The notes beneath the pieces were generated by a model. That model ran no database searches and was not told the DNA's origin. It saw nothing but the letters and a program-made list of their open reading frames with translations. Shown piece by piece: positions 16,387 to 21,950 of a DNA stretch of 25,349 nt (positions within the stretch are counted from its first letter, which is position 1; each line of letters starts with the position of its first letter). This DNA is from a virus, in the IMG/VR virus record IMGVR_UViG_3300021335_000082, positions 1-25,349 of that record. One strand, 5' to 3'. The position numbers were made by a program, and so were the translations under genes.

Positions 16387-16650
16387 TTAATCGTCAAGGA
16401 AGGATATAGTCGCTACACCACCTGCGAATGCTGATGATTTAGGATATTTCTTAATAGTTTTACCTACTTGTCTAGATCCTGAATGAATTTTTTTAGAAGC
16501 ACCTGTAATTGCTTTAGATGTTCCTATAAATCCTGCTTTTCCTGCTTTGTCAGCTGCCATTTTAGACGCTGCACCTATCTTTTTTTTGCCTTTATATAGG
16601 GTTTTAAGGATTCTTAATCCCATAGTCCCTGCTGCTACTGCTGGTATCAT
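16387..16650 (-). CDS. First gene of the late operon: basic protein with Gly/Ala segments
   Basis: An 87-aa protein starting MIPAVAAGTMGLRILKTLYK, with GKKKIGAASKMAADKAGKAG in the middle and a C-terminal AFAGGVATISFLDD stretch. It is Lys/Gly/Ala-rich with weak hydrophobic ends and no catalytic motif. GAAGGGG lies before the ATG. As the first gene after a roughly 200-base leader it would be the first late product made. It could be a small ejection or internal virion protein, by analogy of composition only. Confidence 0.6.
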   Translation of the reverse strand: MIPAVAAGTMGLRILKTLYKGKKKIGAASKMAADKAGKAGFIGTSKAITGASKKIHSGSRQVGKTIKKYPKSSAFAGGVATISFLDD

Positions 16651-16688
16651 AATGATAACCCCTTCTTGTTATGGTGCTGTACAAAACC

Positions 16689-16746
16689 CCCCTATTGTCA
16701 GATTGTTCTACGACAATCATGACTTAGGGGTGATTGTAAAACCCCT
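16689..16746 (-). promoter_or_regulatory. Alternative hairpins in the late leader (attenuator-like)
   Basis: In the minus-strand leader, AGGGGT (16746-16741... read leftwards) can pair with ACCCCT (16731-16726) over a nine-base loop. The same ACCCCT block can instead join AGGGG at 16694-16689, reinforced by ATTGTC/GACAAT (16717-16712 with 16699-16694), followed by TTTT. The two folds exclude each other. On the plus strand the first hairpin is followed by GGTTTTTCTTT and would act as a terminator. Confidence 0.45.
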
Positions 16747-16810
16747 GGTTTTTCTTTGTTGTTTACAATTGTCAGCTCACTGTTGTTCGCTGTCTTTTAT
16801 TTGTTGTTGT

Positions 16811-16846
16811 CGATTTATTGCTGTTGCTAGTAGCAACAATAAATCG
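16811..16846. repeat. Long inverted repeat (operator or hairpin)
   Basis: CGATTTATTG and TTGCT on the left pair with AGCAA and CAATAAATCG on the right, a 15-pair stem with a CTG bulge and an AGT loop. Its core TTGCTA-G-TAGCAA recurs as a wider-spaced pair at 16951-16972. It would lie at the 5' end of a late transcript started from the TATAAT near 16860. It may be a repressor operator, a 5' mRNA stabiliser or part of an origin. Confidence 0.7.
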
Positions 16847-16950
16847 CTGTTGTTTATATTATATATTGGTAGTCAGTTAACTCTCGCTTGTCGATTGATT
16901 AATTGATTACCGATAATGATTTAACCTATTGATATTACTAGACATCTTGA

Positions 16951-16980
16951 TTGCTAGTGTAATTGATAGCAACGTATAAA
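16951..16980 (+). promoter_or_regulatory. Candidate early promoter with overlapping operator
   Basis: TTGCTA (16951-16956) and TATAAA (16975-16980) lie 18 bases apart, a reasonable sigma-70 layout with an imperfect -35. The inverted pair TTGCTA ... TAGCAA (16951-16956, 16967-16972) covers the -35 and spacer, where a bound regulator would block transcription. The first early ATG is at 17047, giving a leader of roughly 60 bases that includes a TGTGTGTGTAG tract. Confidence 0.5.
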
Positions 16981-17046
16981 GTACCTATATCCATACATTA
17001 TTAGATGTGTGTGTGTAGGTATATTAACCAATAAAGGAGATAAGAT

Positions 17047-17169
17047 ATGTTAAGTACTATAATGATAAGCTTACTATGTATATGGTTAGCTATAATGATA
17101 ATGGGTCAAGTGATAAGTGGTGTAGTAGCATACAATCTATACAATACTTTCAAGGAAGCCCAGAAATAA
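17047..17169 (+). CDS. 40-aa membrane microprotein
   Basis: An ORF of 40 codons with AAAGGAGATAAG just before its ATG. Residues 3-29 form one hydrophobic segment (STIMISLLCIWLAIMIMG, VISGVVAY), and the C-terminus NTFKEAQK is charged. It is the first gene of the early operon and so probably abundant soon after infection. It most likely sits in the host inner membrane. Holin-like action cannot be excluded, but an early position argues for another role, such as superinfection exclusion. Confidence 0.65.
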   Translation: MLSTIMISLLCIWLAIMIMGQVISGVVAYNLYNTFKEAQK

Positions 17170-17170
17170 T

Positions 17171-17341
17171 ATGACATTTCACATATGGATAGGACTACTA
17201 GCTATATTAAGTAGCTTTGTTATGTCCTTTTTAGGTGTAATCTTAATGATACATCTAGACTTTTGGACTGGCATTTTATTAACAATAACAGGTATGGTTT
17301 GTTTACTAAGAGCTCTACCACGAATCAACGAGGAGATATGA
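17171..17341 (+). CDS. 56-aa two-segment membrane protein
   Basis: The ORF starts one base after the previous stop and ends in an ATGA overlap with the next gene. It has two hydrophobic stretches, about residues 4-27 (IWIGLLAILSSFVMSFLGVI) and 31-48 (FWTGILLTITGMVCLL), separated by a short HLD loop, then a polar tail ending RINEEI. It has no clear Shine-Dalgarno, so it is probably translated by coupling. Small early inner-membrane protein; family not recognised. Confidence 0.6.
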   Translation: MTFHIWIGLLAILSSFVMSFLGVILMIHLDFWTGILLTITGMVCLLRALPRINEEI

Positions 17342-17526
17342 TAACATACGAAGTTATGCAAAGAATAGAGGGAGATACAGATAAGCATAGTAATTATCAG
17401 CTTATACAGTATGAGTTCCCTTTTCCAGAAAATTCTGTTCTAATCGAGAGAGATAAAGAAATGAATAGAATATTAAATAAACCAATTATTATTACAACGA
17501 GTAATAATAATAATTGTCAACAATAG
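17338..17526 (+). CDS. Small early protein of unknown function
   Basis: A 62-aa protein from ATG at 17338, preceded by GAGGAG five bases back; a further in-frame ATG at 17263 is inside the membrane gene and has no ribosome site. The sequence has QYEFPFPENSVLIERDKEMN in the middle and an Asn/Gln-rich end (TTSNNNNCQQ). No known fold is visible. Confidence 0.62.
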   Translation: MITYEVMQRIEGDTDKHSNYQLIQYEFPFPENSVLIERDKEMNRILNKPIIITTSNNNNCQQ

Positions 17527-17535
17527 GAGTTAATT

Positions 17536-17721
17536 ATGACAACTGAACAACAATCGTTTGTACCATATACTGAATCTAAATCAGTTGAGGACAGAATAGC
17601 TTACGTTAAAGCTAATCCTCACAAGTATATGCCTAAAGCACAGTATGATCTTGTTAAAAGTTTACATAACAAGATTGAAGCTTTAGATAGCAAGATGAAT
17701 GAAATCTTAGCTAAGAAGTAG
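17536..17721 (+). CDS. Small early protein of unknown function
   Basis: A 61-aa protein with AGGAG before its ATG. The N-terminus is polar (MTTEQQSFVPYTESKSVEDR), followed by KANPHKYMPKAQYDLVKSL and a short amphipathic helix (HNKIEALDSKMNEILAKK) that could dimerise as a coiled coil. Composition and codon use resemble neighbouring genes. No function can be assigned. Confidence 0.62.
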   Translation: MTTEQQSFVPYTESKSVEDRIAYVKANPHKYMPKAQYDLVKSLHNKIEALDSKMNEILAKK

Positions 17722-17734
17722 ATAATTGGGTACA

Positions 17735-17760
17735 CCCCCTCGTAATGAGGGGTTACCCCT
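17735..17760 (+). promoter_or_regulatory. C4-G4-C4 alternative hairpins before the gene at 17783
   Basis: CCCCTC (17736-17741) can pair with GAGGGG (17747-17752) over GTAAT. Alternatively AGGGG (17748-17752) can pair with CCCCT (17756-17760) over TTA. The two folds share the G block, so only one can form at a time. No T-run follows. The pattern repeats the logic of the late-leader hairpins, in front of a ribosome site at 17773-17778. Confidence 0.5.
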
Positions 17761-17782
17761 AATAATTAATATAGGAGAGTAT

Positions 17783-18016
17783 ATGAGTGATAAACCAATA
17801 ATGAGAGACCCTATGGACTCTGAAGAAGCTAAAGAAATGCAATTAAGATATAAATTAATGGAGTCTATAGAGTATGACTTTACAGATTGGGAATGTAAAA
17901 AATTATACGATTTAGCTATGTATGATTTATTAACATCTAGCGAGTGTAAGATAGCTATAATGTTAATGGCTCAAAAACTAGGCAATATACCAATACCAAA
18001 GGAGGACAATGAGTAA
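17783..18016 (+). CDS. Small acidic early protein of unknown function
   Basis: A 77-aa protein beginning MSDKPIMRDPMDSEEAKEMQ. I place the start at 17783, which has AGGAGAG five bases before it; an in-frame TTG at 17726 would force translation through the hairpins. The middle contains YDFTDWECKKLYDLAMYDLL and a hydrophobic helix (CKIAIMLMAQKLG). It overlaps the next start by 8 nt. Confidence 0.65.
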   Translation: MSDKPIMRDPMDSEEAKEMQLRYKLMESIEYDFTDWECKKLYDLAMYDLLTSSECKIAIMLMAQKLGNIPIPKEDNE

Positions 18017-18251
18017 AAACTTAATAGTATATAAAGTTGATTATGTTAATAGACACGAAGATTATAACACCCAGACAGGTAGATTTGTTAGAACTAAAAG
18101 AATAGTTATGACACCTGATGAGGTTAATCAGACAGATGGCTATTGGCGTAATCACAGAAATGTAGAAAAGAAATTTGCTATGCAAATGATGGGCAAAGAA
18201 GATGCCTGTTGGGATAACAAATATAGAGTAATGAGAGTGAGGAAAGCATGA
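18009..18251 (+). CDS. Small basic early protein of unknown function
   Basis: An 80-aa protein with GGAGGA before its ATG. It contains YKVDYVNRHEDYNTQTGRFV, then KRIVMTPDEVNQTDGYW and ends with a basic RVMRVRKA. Its Trp/Tyr/Arg content suggests a compact, perhaps nucleic-acid-binding protein, but there is no recognised domain. Confidence 0.65.
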   Translation: MSKNLIVYKVDYVNRHEDYNTQTGRFVRTKRIVMTPDEVNQTDGYWRNHRNVEKKFAMQMMGKEDACWDNKYRVMRVRKA

Positions 18252-18415
18252 AAAAAACACCTAAACATTGGACAGCTAAAGCATGGGCAGAACATATGCT
18301 ATGGATAAGTGGATTTACTAACAATAAAGAGGTTAATTATGTTCAGAGTAATACTAGAAAACAAGTTCAGAGAAAATCCAATAAATCTAAGCAGAGCAGT
18401 AAAGCTGCTGTATAA
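18248..18415 (+). CDS. 55-aa basic early protein overlapping the next gene
   Basis: ATG at 18248 overlaps the previous stop as ATGA. The product begins MKKTPKHWTAKAWAEHMLWI and ends in a Lys/Ser/Gln-rich tail (KSKQSSKAAV). Its last 77 bases are shared, in another frame, with the gene starting at 18339. The N-terminal part has a convincing gene-like composition; the C-terminal tail may simply be the alternative frame of the next gene. Confidence 0.5.
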   Translation: MKKTPKHWTAKAWAEHMLWISGFTNNKEVNYVQSNTRKQVQRKSNKSKQSSKAAV

Positions 18416-18641
18416 CCAAGACTTTACAGGTTCAATAAGAAAAGAGAACATACTGTGGTGGAAAAAATACTTTCTTAAAGTAATCCACCTACCAATATTA
18501 TATCCAAAAACAGGATATATACAGATAGTTAAAATATACAGAGATAAGAAACCATCAATAAGAGTAGTAACCATACCATCAGGCTCCGACAAGCGTGAGC
18601 TGTTGGTATTAAATAAAATATATGGAGGTAACAATGGGTAA
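18339..18641 (+). CDS. Early protein of unknown function
   Basis: A 100-aa protein starting MFRVILENKFRENPINLSRA, from an ATG with AAAGAGG upstream. Later blocks include IRKENILWWKKYFLKVIHLP and GYIQIVKIYRDKKPSIRVV. It is basic and mixed alpha/beta by eye. It ends eight bases inside the next gene. No family recognised. Confidence 0.6.
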   Translation: MFRVILENKFRENPINLSRAVKLLYNQDFTGSIRKENILWWKKYFLKVIHLPILYPKTGYIQIVKIYRDKKPSIRVVTIPSGSDKRELLVLNKIYGGNNG

Positions 18642-19059
18642 ATGTAAACGTACACCACACAAAAGTAATATAAATGCTAATATTGCTAAAATATTGACAT
18701 TACATAGAGTGTGGAATGGTTATACACAAAGAAATATAGCACAATGTATAGAAGTAACATTTCAACAAATACAAAAATATGAAAGATGTATTAACAGATT
18801 ACCTGGTGATCATCTTGTAGATATATGTAATCAAAAACGTTGGGATTTAAATTTGTTTGCTGTAACAAAACCAGAAGCAATATTTGATGAGTGGATGAAA
18901 ACTATAGATCCTTTTGAAGATGATAGTCCATACCCATTACGTATATCTCAGATAACAAGAGCTTGGGAAAAAATAGATAATGTAGGTAAACATAACTACT
19001 TAACTAGACAAACTAATCCTAAATATAAAATACTATTAAACCAAATGAGAGGAGATTAA
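18634..19059 (+). CDS. XRE-family HTH transcription regulator
   Basis: A 141-aa protein with GGAGG eight bases before the ATG at 18634. Residues about 18-70 form an XRE/Cro-like helix-turn-helix: NIAKILTLHRVWNGYTQRNI, then AQCIEVTFQQIQKYERCINR, with the usual Gln and Tyr-Glu positions, and LPGDHLVDICNQK closing the fold. The C-terminal half (PEAIFDEWMKTIDPF onward) has no clear domain and may mediate dimerisation. It is a natural candidate to bind the TTGCTA/TAGCAA sites near 16824-16836 and 16951-16972, but this is inference. Confidence 0.78.
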   Translation: MGKCKRTPHKSNINANIAKILTLHRVWNGYTQRNIAQCIEVTFQQIQKYERCINRLPGDHLVDICNQKRWDLNLFAVTKPEAIFDEWMKTIDPFEDDSPYPLRISQITRAWEKIDNVGKHNYLTRQTNPKYKILLNQMRGD

Positions 19060-19265
19060 TGAATGGAATTATTTCTGTTGTTAGATTTGTTACTTATACT
19101 GTTGGTGGTTTAGCCATCAGGAAAGCTTGGAATTGGCTCATCGAAGATGTCGATCCAATTCCTGGAAGTCAAGAATTTGATAATGAATATTATCAGACAA
19201 AAAGTAAATACATACGATTAACTAAACTAAAGGAAAAACATGAAGCGTATAGAAAAAATAGGTGA
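19059..19265 (+). CDS. Small early protein with hydrophobic N-terminus
   Basis: A 68-aa protein whose ATG overlaps the regulator's stop as TAATG. Residues 3-20 are moderately hydrophobic (GIISVVRFVTYTVGGLAI), followed by KAWNWLIEDVDPIPG and a charged, helical C-terminus (SKYIRLTKLKEKHEAYRK). It could be membrane-associated. Function unknown. Confidence 0.58.
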   Translation: MNGIISVVRFVTYTVGGLAIRKAWNWLIEDVDPIPGSQEFDNEYYQTKSKYIRLTKLKEKHEAYRKNR

Positions 19266-19410
19266 AGTAATAGTAAAATCAATAACATTCCCATTAAGAA
19301 TGGCGATAGGAATATGTAAGGCTGTTGAACAAAATATGCCTGACAAATTAGAAATGCCAATCGAAATAAAAATAAAGGAGGATAAAAATGCAGACAAAAC
19401 TGCCAGTTAA
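19240..19410 (+). CDS. 56-aa early protein overlapping both neighbours
   Basis: ATG at 19240 with AAAGGAAA upstream; it overlaps the previous gene by 26 nt and the next by 23 nt. The protein starts MKRIEKIGEVIVKSITFPLR, with an amphipathic helix, then MAIGICKAVEQNMPDKLEMP, and ends in a Lys/Asp-rich tail. No known family. Confidence 0.58.
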   Translation: MKRIEKIGEVIVKSITFPLRMAIGICKAVEQNMPDKLEMPIEIKIKEDKNADKTAS

Positions 19411-19660
19411 ATCTAGAGTAGCAGATAAGTATCAACCAATGCTTACATACTATGCAGAACTTATAGGACTATGTCATGAGACTGTTACAAAAACAGAATC
19501 ATTAAAAATGTTAGACCCTATGGGTAAGAAAACTACTGCAACATCGTTGTTTATTAGAGTTTGTCAAAGAATGGACAAGTCAATAGACGCTAAAGAAATT
19601 GCAGATAAATTAGAAACTGTAAGTAAATCAACTGAACAAAGGAGTGCAGTCAATGAGTAG
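19388..19660 (+). CDS. Small early protein of unknown function
   Basis: A 90-aa protein with AAAGGAGG before its ATG. It begins MQTKLPVKSRVADKYQPMLT and contains YYAELIGLCHETVTKTESLK and a helical segment (SIDAKEIADKLETVSK). Mostly helical by eye. No recognisable domain. Confidence 0.62.
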   Translation: MQTKLPVKSRVADKYQPMLTYYAELIGLCHETVTKTESLKMLDPMGKKTTATSLFIRVCQRMDKSIDAKEIADKLETVSKSTEQRSAVNE

Positions 19661-20252
19661 TAGTAAAACACCTATACGACAAGATGAGAAAGACTATCTT
19701 GATCATTTTATTGAAACAAAATATGACGATAGAAAAAATGTTTTAAAAACTGAAATGCAAGATACCATTGATAAAGAAGCAGAAGATAACTTCGAAGCAT
19801 TTAAAAATAAACTTAAAATTAATAAATTGCACGAAGATATTAGAGCTTTATATAACGATCACAAAAAGTTTGCAAACGAAATGGATTCTATTTTACTTGA
19901 GAAAAAAGGTAAATTAGATAATGCAATCAATGTGTTAGAAGATAAACTTGATCAATGGAAAAAAGTTAGAAAATGGAAAAACGATATAGAAAGATCGTTG
20001 ATTAAAGAACCTGATGAGTTAGATAGGCTGCTTAAAAAGTTATGTCATGAAGAAACAGAACGTGACTATTATTCAGGCCCAAGAGGTAAAGCAATACAAA
20101 TGTTAGATATGTCTAAAGAGTATTGTAAAAACTTGCTTAACGCAGGTCAATCTCTGTCTACTGTATGGGGTGTGCTCGATCAAGAAATGGGTAAGGAAAA
20201 GATTAATACTAATACTATTCCTAAACCAGAGTTCTTATCAATTACTAAATAA
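19653..20252 (+). CDS. Coiled-coil early protein, largest of the early operon
   Basis: A 199-aa highly charged helical protein. I use ATG at 19653 because AAGGAG lies about ten bases before it; an in-frame GTG at 19644 is too close to that site. Residues 20-115 are rich in Lys/Asp/Glu heptads (KNVLKTEMQDTIDKEAEDNF, LDNAINVLEDKLDQWKKVRK), suggesting a long coiled coil. The C-terminal part has GPRGKAIQMLDMSKEYCKNL and LSTVWGVLDQEMGK. It may oligomerise or bind a host complex; no family is recognised. Confidence 0.68.
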   Translation: MSSSKTPIRQDEKDYLDHFIETKYDDRKNVLKTEMQDTIDKEAEDNFEAFKNKLKINKLHEDIRALYNDHKKFANEMDSILLEKKGKLDNAINVLEDKLDQWKKVRKWKNDIERSLIKEPDELDRLLKKLCHEETERDYYSGPRGKAIQMLDMSKEYCKNLLNAGQSLSTVWGVLDQEMGKEKINTNTIPKPEFLSITK

Positions 20253-20266
20253 TAATAAACATGGTA

Positions 20267-20294
20267 AATGCCCGGTACTTTGTAACTGGGCATT
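20267..20294 (+). other. Intercistronic hairpin
   Basis: AATGCCCGGT and ACTGGGCATT form a ten-pair stem with one G-U, around an ACTTTGTA loop. It lies 15 bases after a stop and 20 bases before the next gene. No T-run follows, so it is more likely an mRNA processing or stability element. The short frame 20261-20296 (11 codons, MVNARYFVTGH) covers it exactly. Confidence 0.55.
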
Positions 20295-20314
20295 AACCCA
20301 ATAGAAAGATAATT

Positions 20315-20599
20315 ATGGTAGATCAATCATTATACTACTTCGAACAAGATGTAGGTAAAAAAGTATACGAAATGGAATATGAAGTAACTTATGTAACTAA
20401 ATGGCAAGTACTTGCTGAAGATAGAGACAAAGCTACTGATATTTGGATTGAAAATTCTAAAATGGATTTGTCAACCGAAGATGGTAAAGACTGTGTATGT
20501 TCTTATGTAAAAGATTATTCACAAGTAGGCAGTACAAAAGTTATTGCAGAAATTAAATACAACAAAGAAGATGATGAGGTATATGCAGATGAATCTTAA
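20315..20599 (+). CDS. Small acidic early protein of unknown function
   Basis: A 94-aa protein, very acidic at its C-terminus (KYNKEDDEVYADES). It contains MEYEVTYVTKWQVLAEDRDK, a beta-strand pattern followed by a helix (ATDIWIENSKMD), then KDCVCSYVKDYS. The pattern of strand-helix-strand resembles small phage proteins that carry an AE-x-x-x-x-A motif, but no precise family is assigned. The ribosome site is weak (GAAAG). Confidence 0.6.
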   Translation: MVDQSLYYFEQDVGKKVYEMEYEVTYVTKWQVLAEDRDKATDIWIENSKMDLSTEDGKDCVCSYVKDYSQVGSTKVIAEIKYNKEDDEVYADES

Positions 20600-20747
20600 A
20601 GAACAAACAGAGTTACTCGACAAAGCAACTAATAAAGCTATCAAACAAGTCACTAAAGAACGTGCAGGTAAAAAACGTAACTTTATATTAGAGTGGTTTA
20701 GATACGTAGAATTAGTAAGCAAACAATTAACCAAATGGATAAACTAA
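20589..20747 (+). CDS. 52-aa basic early protein
   Basis: ATG at 20589 with GAGG nine bases before it; ATG at 20583 is in the same frame but too near that site. The product starts MNLKEQTELLDKATNKAIKQ, a charged helix, and continues with Lys/Arg-rich ERAGKKRNFILEWFRY and ends KQLTKWIN. No family recognised. Confidence 0.58.
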   Translation: MNLKEQTELLDKATNKAIKQVTKERAGKKRNFILEWFRYVELVSKQLTKWIN

Positions 20748-20959
20748 TGCATATAGATAAATATAAAATATTTTCCATGGATTATACTTGGAAAAATCAA
20801 AAAAGAAGTAAAGACACATCAGTAAAACAAATGCTTACATCAGATGAATGTATTCAAAGTAAAGATTTTATATCTTTAATAGATAATTTAGATGATGTTT
20901 GGCATAAACATGAAGGTAAAACTTGTAAAATAGAAGTTACCTTTGAACCTTATGAGTAA
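20735..20959 (+). CDS. Small early protein of unknown function
   Basis: A 74-aa protein with MHIDKYKIFSMDYTWKNQKR near the start, then QMLTSDECIQSKDFISLIDN and a C-terminal CKIEVTFEPYE strand. The start is uncertain: ATG at 20735 or the in-frame ATG at 20747, which overlaps the previous stop as TAATG. No strong ribosome site is seen, so coupling is likely. Confidence 0.55.
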   Translation: MDKLMHIDKYKIFSMDYTWKNQKRSKDTSVKQMLTSDECIQSKDFISLIDNLDDVWHKHEGKTCKIEVTFEPYE

Positions 20960-20964
20960 GAATA

Positions 20965-21138
20965 ATGGATAAAATGAAAGAAATGTTTGAATTACGTAAT
21001 GCAATTAAAAACTTTTTAGAAAATACTTTAGAAGCAGATATTCAAGGTGCTGGAATGAGTGTAACAGAACCTTCTTCTGCAGATATATCTTTTAAAATAG
21101 ACAATATTAATTATACATTAACAATAGATGAGGAATAA
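20965..21138 (+). CDS. 57-aa acidic early protein
   Basis: An ORF of 57 codons filling the gap between two other genes, ending directly before the ATG at 21139. The product is MDKMKEMFELRNAIKNFLEN, then LEADIQGAGMSVTEPSSADI and an acidic SFKIDNINYTLTIDEE. It has a helix followed by two or three strands. Composition and spacing match the neighbours; function unknown. Confidence 0.6.
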   Translation: MDKMKEMFELRNAIKNFLENTLEADIQGAGMSVTEPSSADISFKIDNINYTLTIDEE

Positions 21139-21468
21139 ATGTATTTATTACACATAATAAAATCAGATGGTACTGTTGAAACAGTAAATAATAAAACAAA
21201 ACCTACATTTGAACAAATGTATAAACATATAGGTTGTGACATGATTGAAATGTCTAAAGCTTATTACCCTAAATATTCTAATAGAAAAGATGGGTATGTA
21301 GATATATATTTTGATGAAGAATTTCTTATGAAAGATTCAGAACCAAATGTAGAAGCTACAATAGCTTGGAAAACATGGCAAGATAAAACAGGTCATATGG
21401 CATTGCCAGGATCCTTATTACATGGTACAATATGTGTTATACAAAAGGAGGAAAATGAAACTACGTGA
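21139..21468 (+). CDS. DUF3846-like small protein
   Basis: A 109-aa protein with GAGG before the ATG. It reads IGCDMIEMSKAYYP, DGYVDIYFDEEFLMKDSEPN, EATIAWKTWQ and ends LHGTICVIQ. This succession (G-x-IE ... DEE-x-x-x-K ... P-N-x-x-AT ... I-x-G-x-x-V) is the outline of the DUF3846 family as I know it, a small phage/plasmid protein of unknown role. The match is by pattern only. Its last 14 bases overlap the next gene. Confidence 0.6.
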   Translation: MYLLHIIKSDGTVETVNNKTKPTFEQMYKHIGCDMIEMSKAYYPKYSNRKDGYVDIYFDEEFLMKDSEPNVEATIAWKTWQDKTGHMALPGSLLHGTICVIQKEENETT

Positions 21469-21718
21469 CGATAAAGAAATAAAATTAGATACTATGTTAA
21501 AAGAATGTAACCAATTAGTAGAAGATTTAAGAGTAAAACTTAAACTACAAATTGATGAAGTATTAAAACTTCGTAAAGATTTAGATTTAGAAAAAGAAGA
21601 ACATCAGTTAACTCAATTAAAATATGATTCTATAAAAAGTAATTTAGATAAATTAATGACTGATAAATTAAATGCAGCAAGAGCTGCTGTAGAGGAGATC
21701 AAAAATGACAGAACTTAA
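21455..21718 (+). CDS. Coiled-coil early protein
   Basis: An 87-aa protein from ATG at 21455, with AAAGGAGGAAA directly before it. Nearly all of residues 10-80 are heptads of Lys/Leu/Glu/Asp (LVEDLRVKLKLQIDEVLKLR, KDLDLEKEEHQLTQLKYDS), so it should form a coiled coil. No other domain is visible. It overlaps the next start by 14 nt. Confidence 0.65.
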   Translation: MKLRDDKEIKLDTMLKECNQLVEDLRVKLKLQIDEVLKLRKDLDLEKEEHQLTQLKYDSIKSNLDKLMTDKLNAARAAVEEIKNDRT

Positions 21719-21950
21719 AGATGAACATCTAGAAGTTATATCTAAAAATAAGTCTAAAAAATATGAAATAGATAAAATGGTAGAACAATTATCTGATGCT
21801 AAAGAATCAGTTGCAGTTCTAAGTAATGCTATTGAATGTGGTTTTTTACATGATAAACATTCCTTGATTTTACAAGAATGGATTGTAGAATATGAAGAAT
21901 TGTCTCAACAATTAGACACACACTTAACGGAGGTAAGAGACCATGGATGA
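21705..21950 (+). CDS. Coiled-coil-like early protein
   Basis: An 81-aa helical protein starting MTELKDEHLEVISKNKSKKY and continuing with EQLSDAKESVAVLSNAIECG and EWIVEYEELSQQLDTHLTEV. Charged heptads resemble those of the gene upstream, so the two may interact. GAGG lies upstream of the ATG. Function unknown. Confidence 0.62.
   Translation: MTELKDEHLEVISKNKSKKYEIDKMVEQLSDAKESVAVLSNAIECGFLHDKHSLILQEWIVEYEELSQQLDTHLTEVRDHG

Larger units (their letters stand above)
16651..17046. promoter_or_regulatory. Divergent control region between late and early operons
   Basis: This 396-base stretch holds no convincing gene. It separates the minus-strand late operon from the plus-strand early operon and so must hold both promoters. 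It contains overlapping G4/C4 hairpins (16689-16746), a long inverted repeat (16811-16846), GT-rich CTGTTGYT repeats (16780, 16821, 16847), a run of ATTGATT repeats (about 16892-16907), a second TTGCTA/TAGCAA pair (16951-16972) and the early ribosome site AAAGGAGATAAG. A TATAAT on the minus strand (16863 to 16858), lacking a good -35 box, is a weak candidate for the late promoter. An origin function is possible but not shown. Confidence 0.7.

Noticed and set aside
16547-16906. 119-aa plus-strand frame running through the control region
   Set aside because: It starts inside a late gene on the other strand, has no ribosome site and its Cys/Ser/Leu-rich product reflects the GT-rich repeats of the control region.
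17179-17388. 69-aa minus-strand frame
   Set aside because: It lies opposite coupled plus-strand genes and lacks an upstream ribosome site.
17726-17782. TTG start that would lengthen the gene at 17783
   Set aside because: It lacks a ribosome site and runs through the alternative hairpins; ATG at 17783 has AGGAGAG directly upstream.
18299-18658. 119-aa minus-strand frame
   Set aside because: It is antisense to two plus-strand genes with ribosome sites, is Tyr/Phe/Ile-rich as expected of a reversed A+T-rich gene and has no supporting neighbours on that strand.
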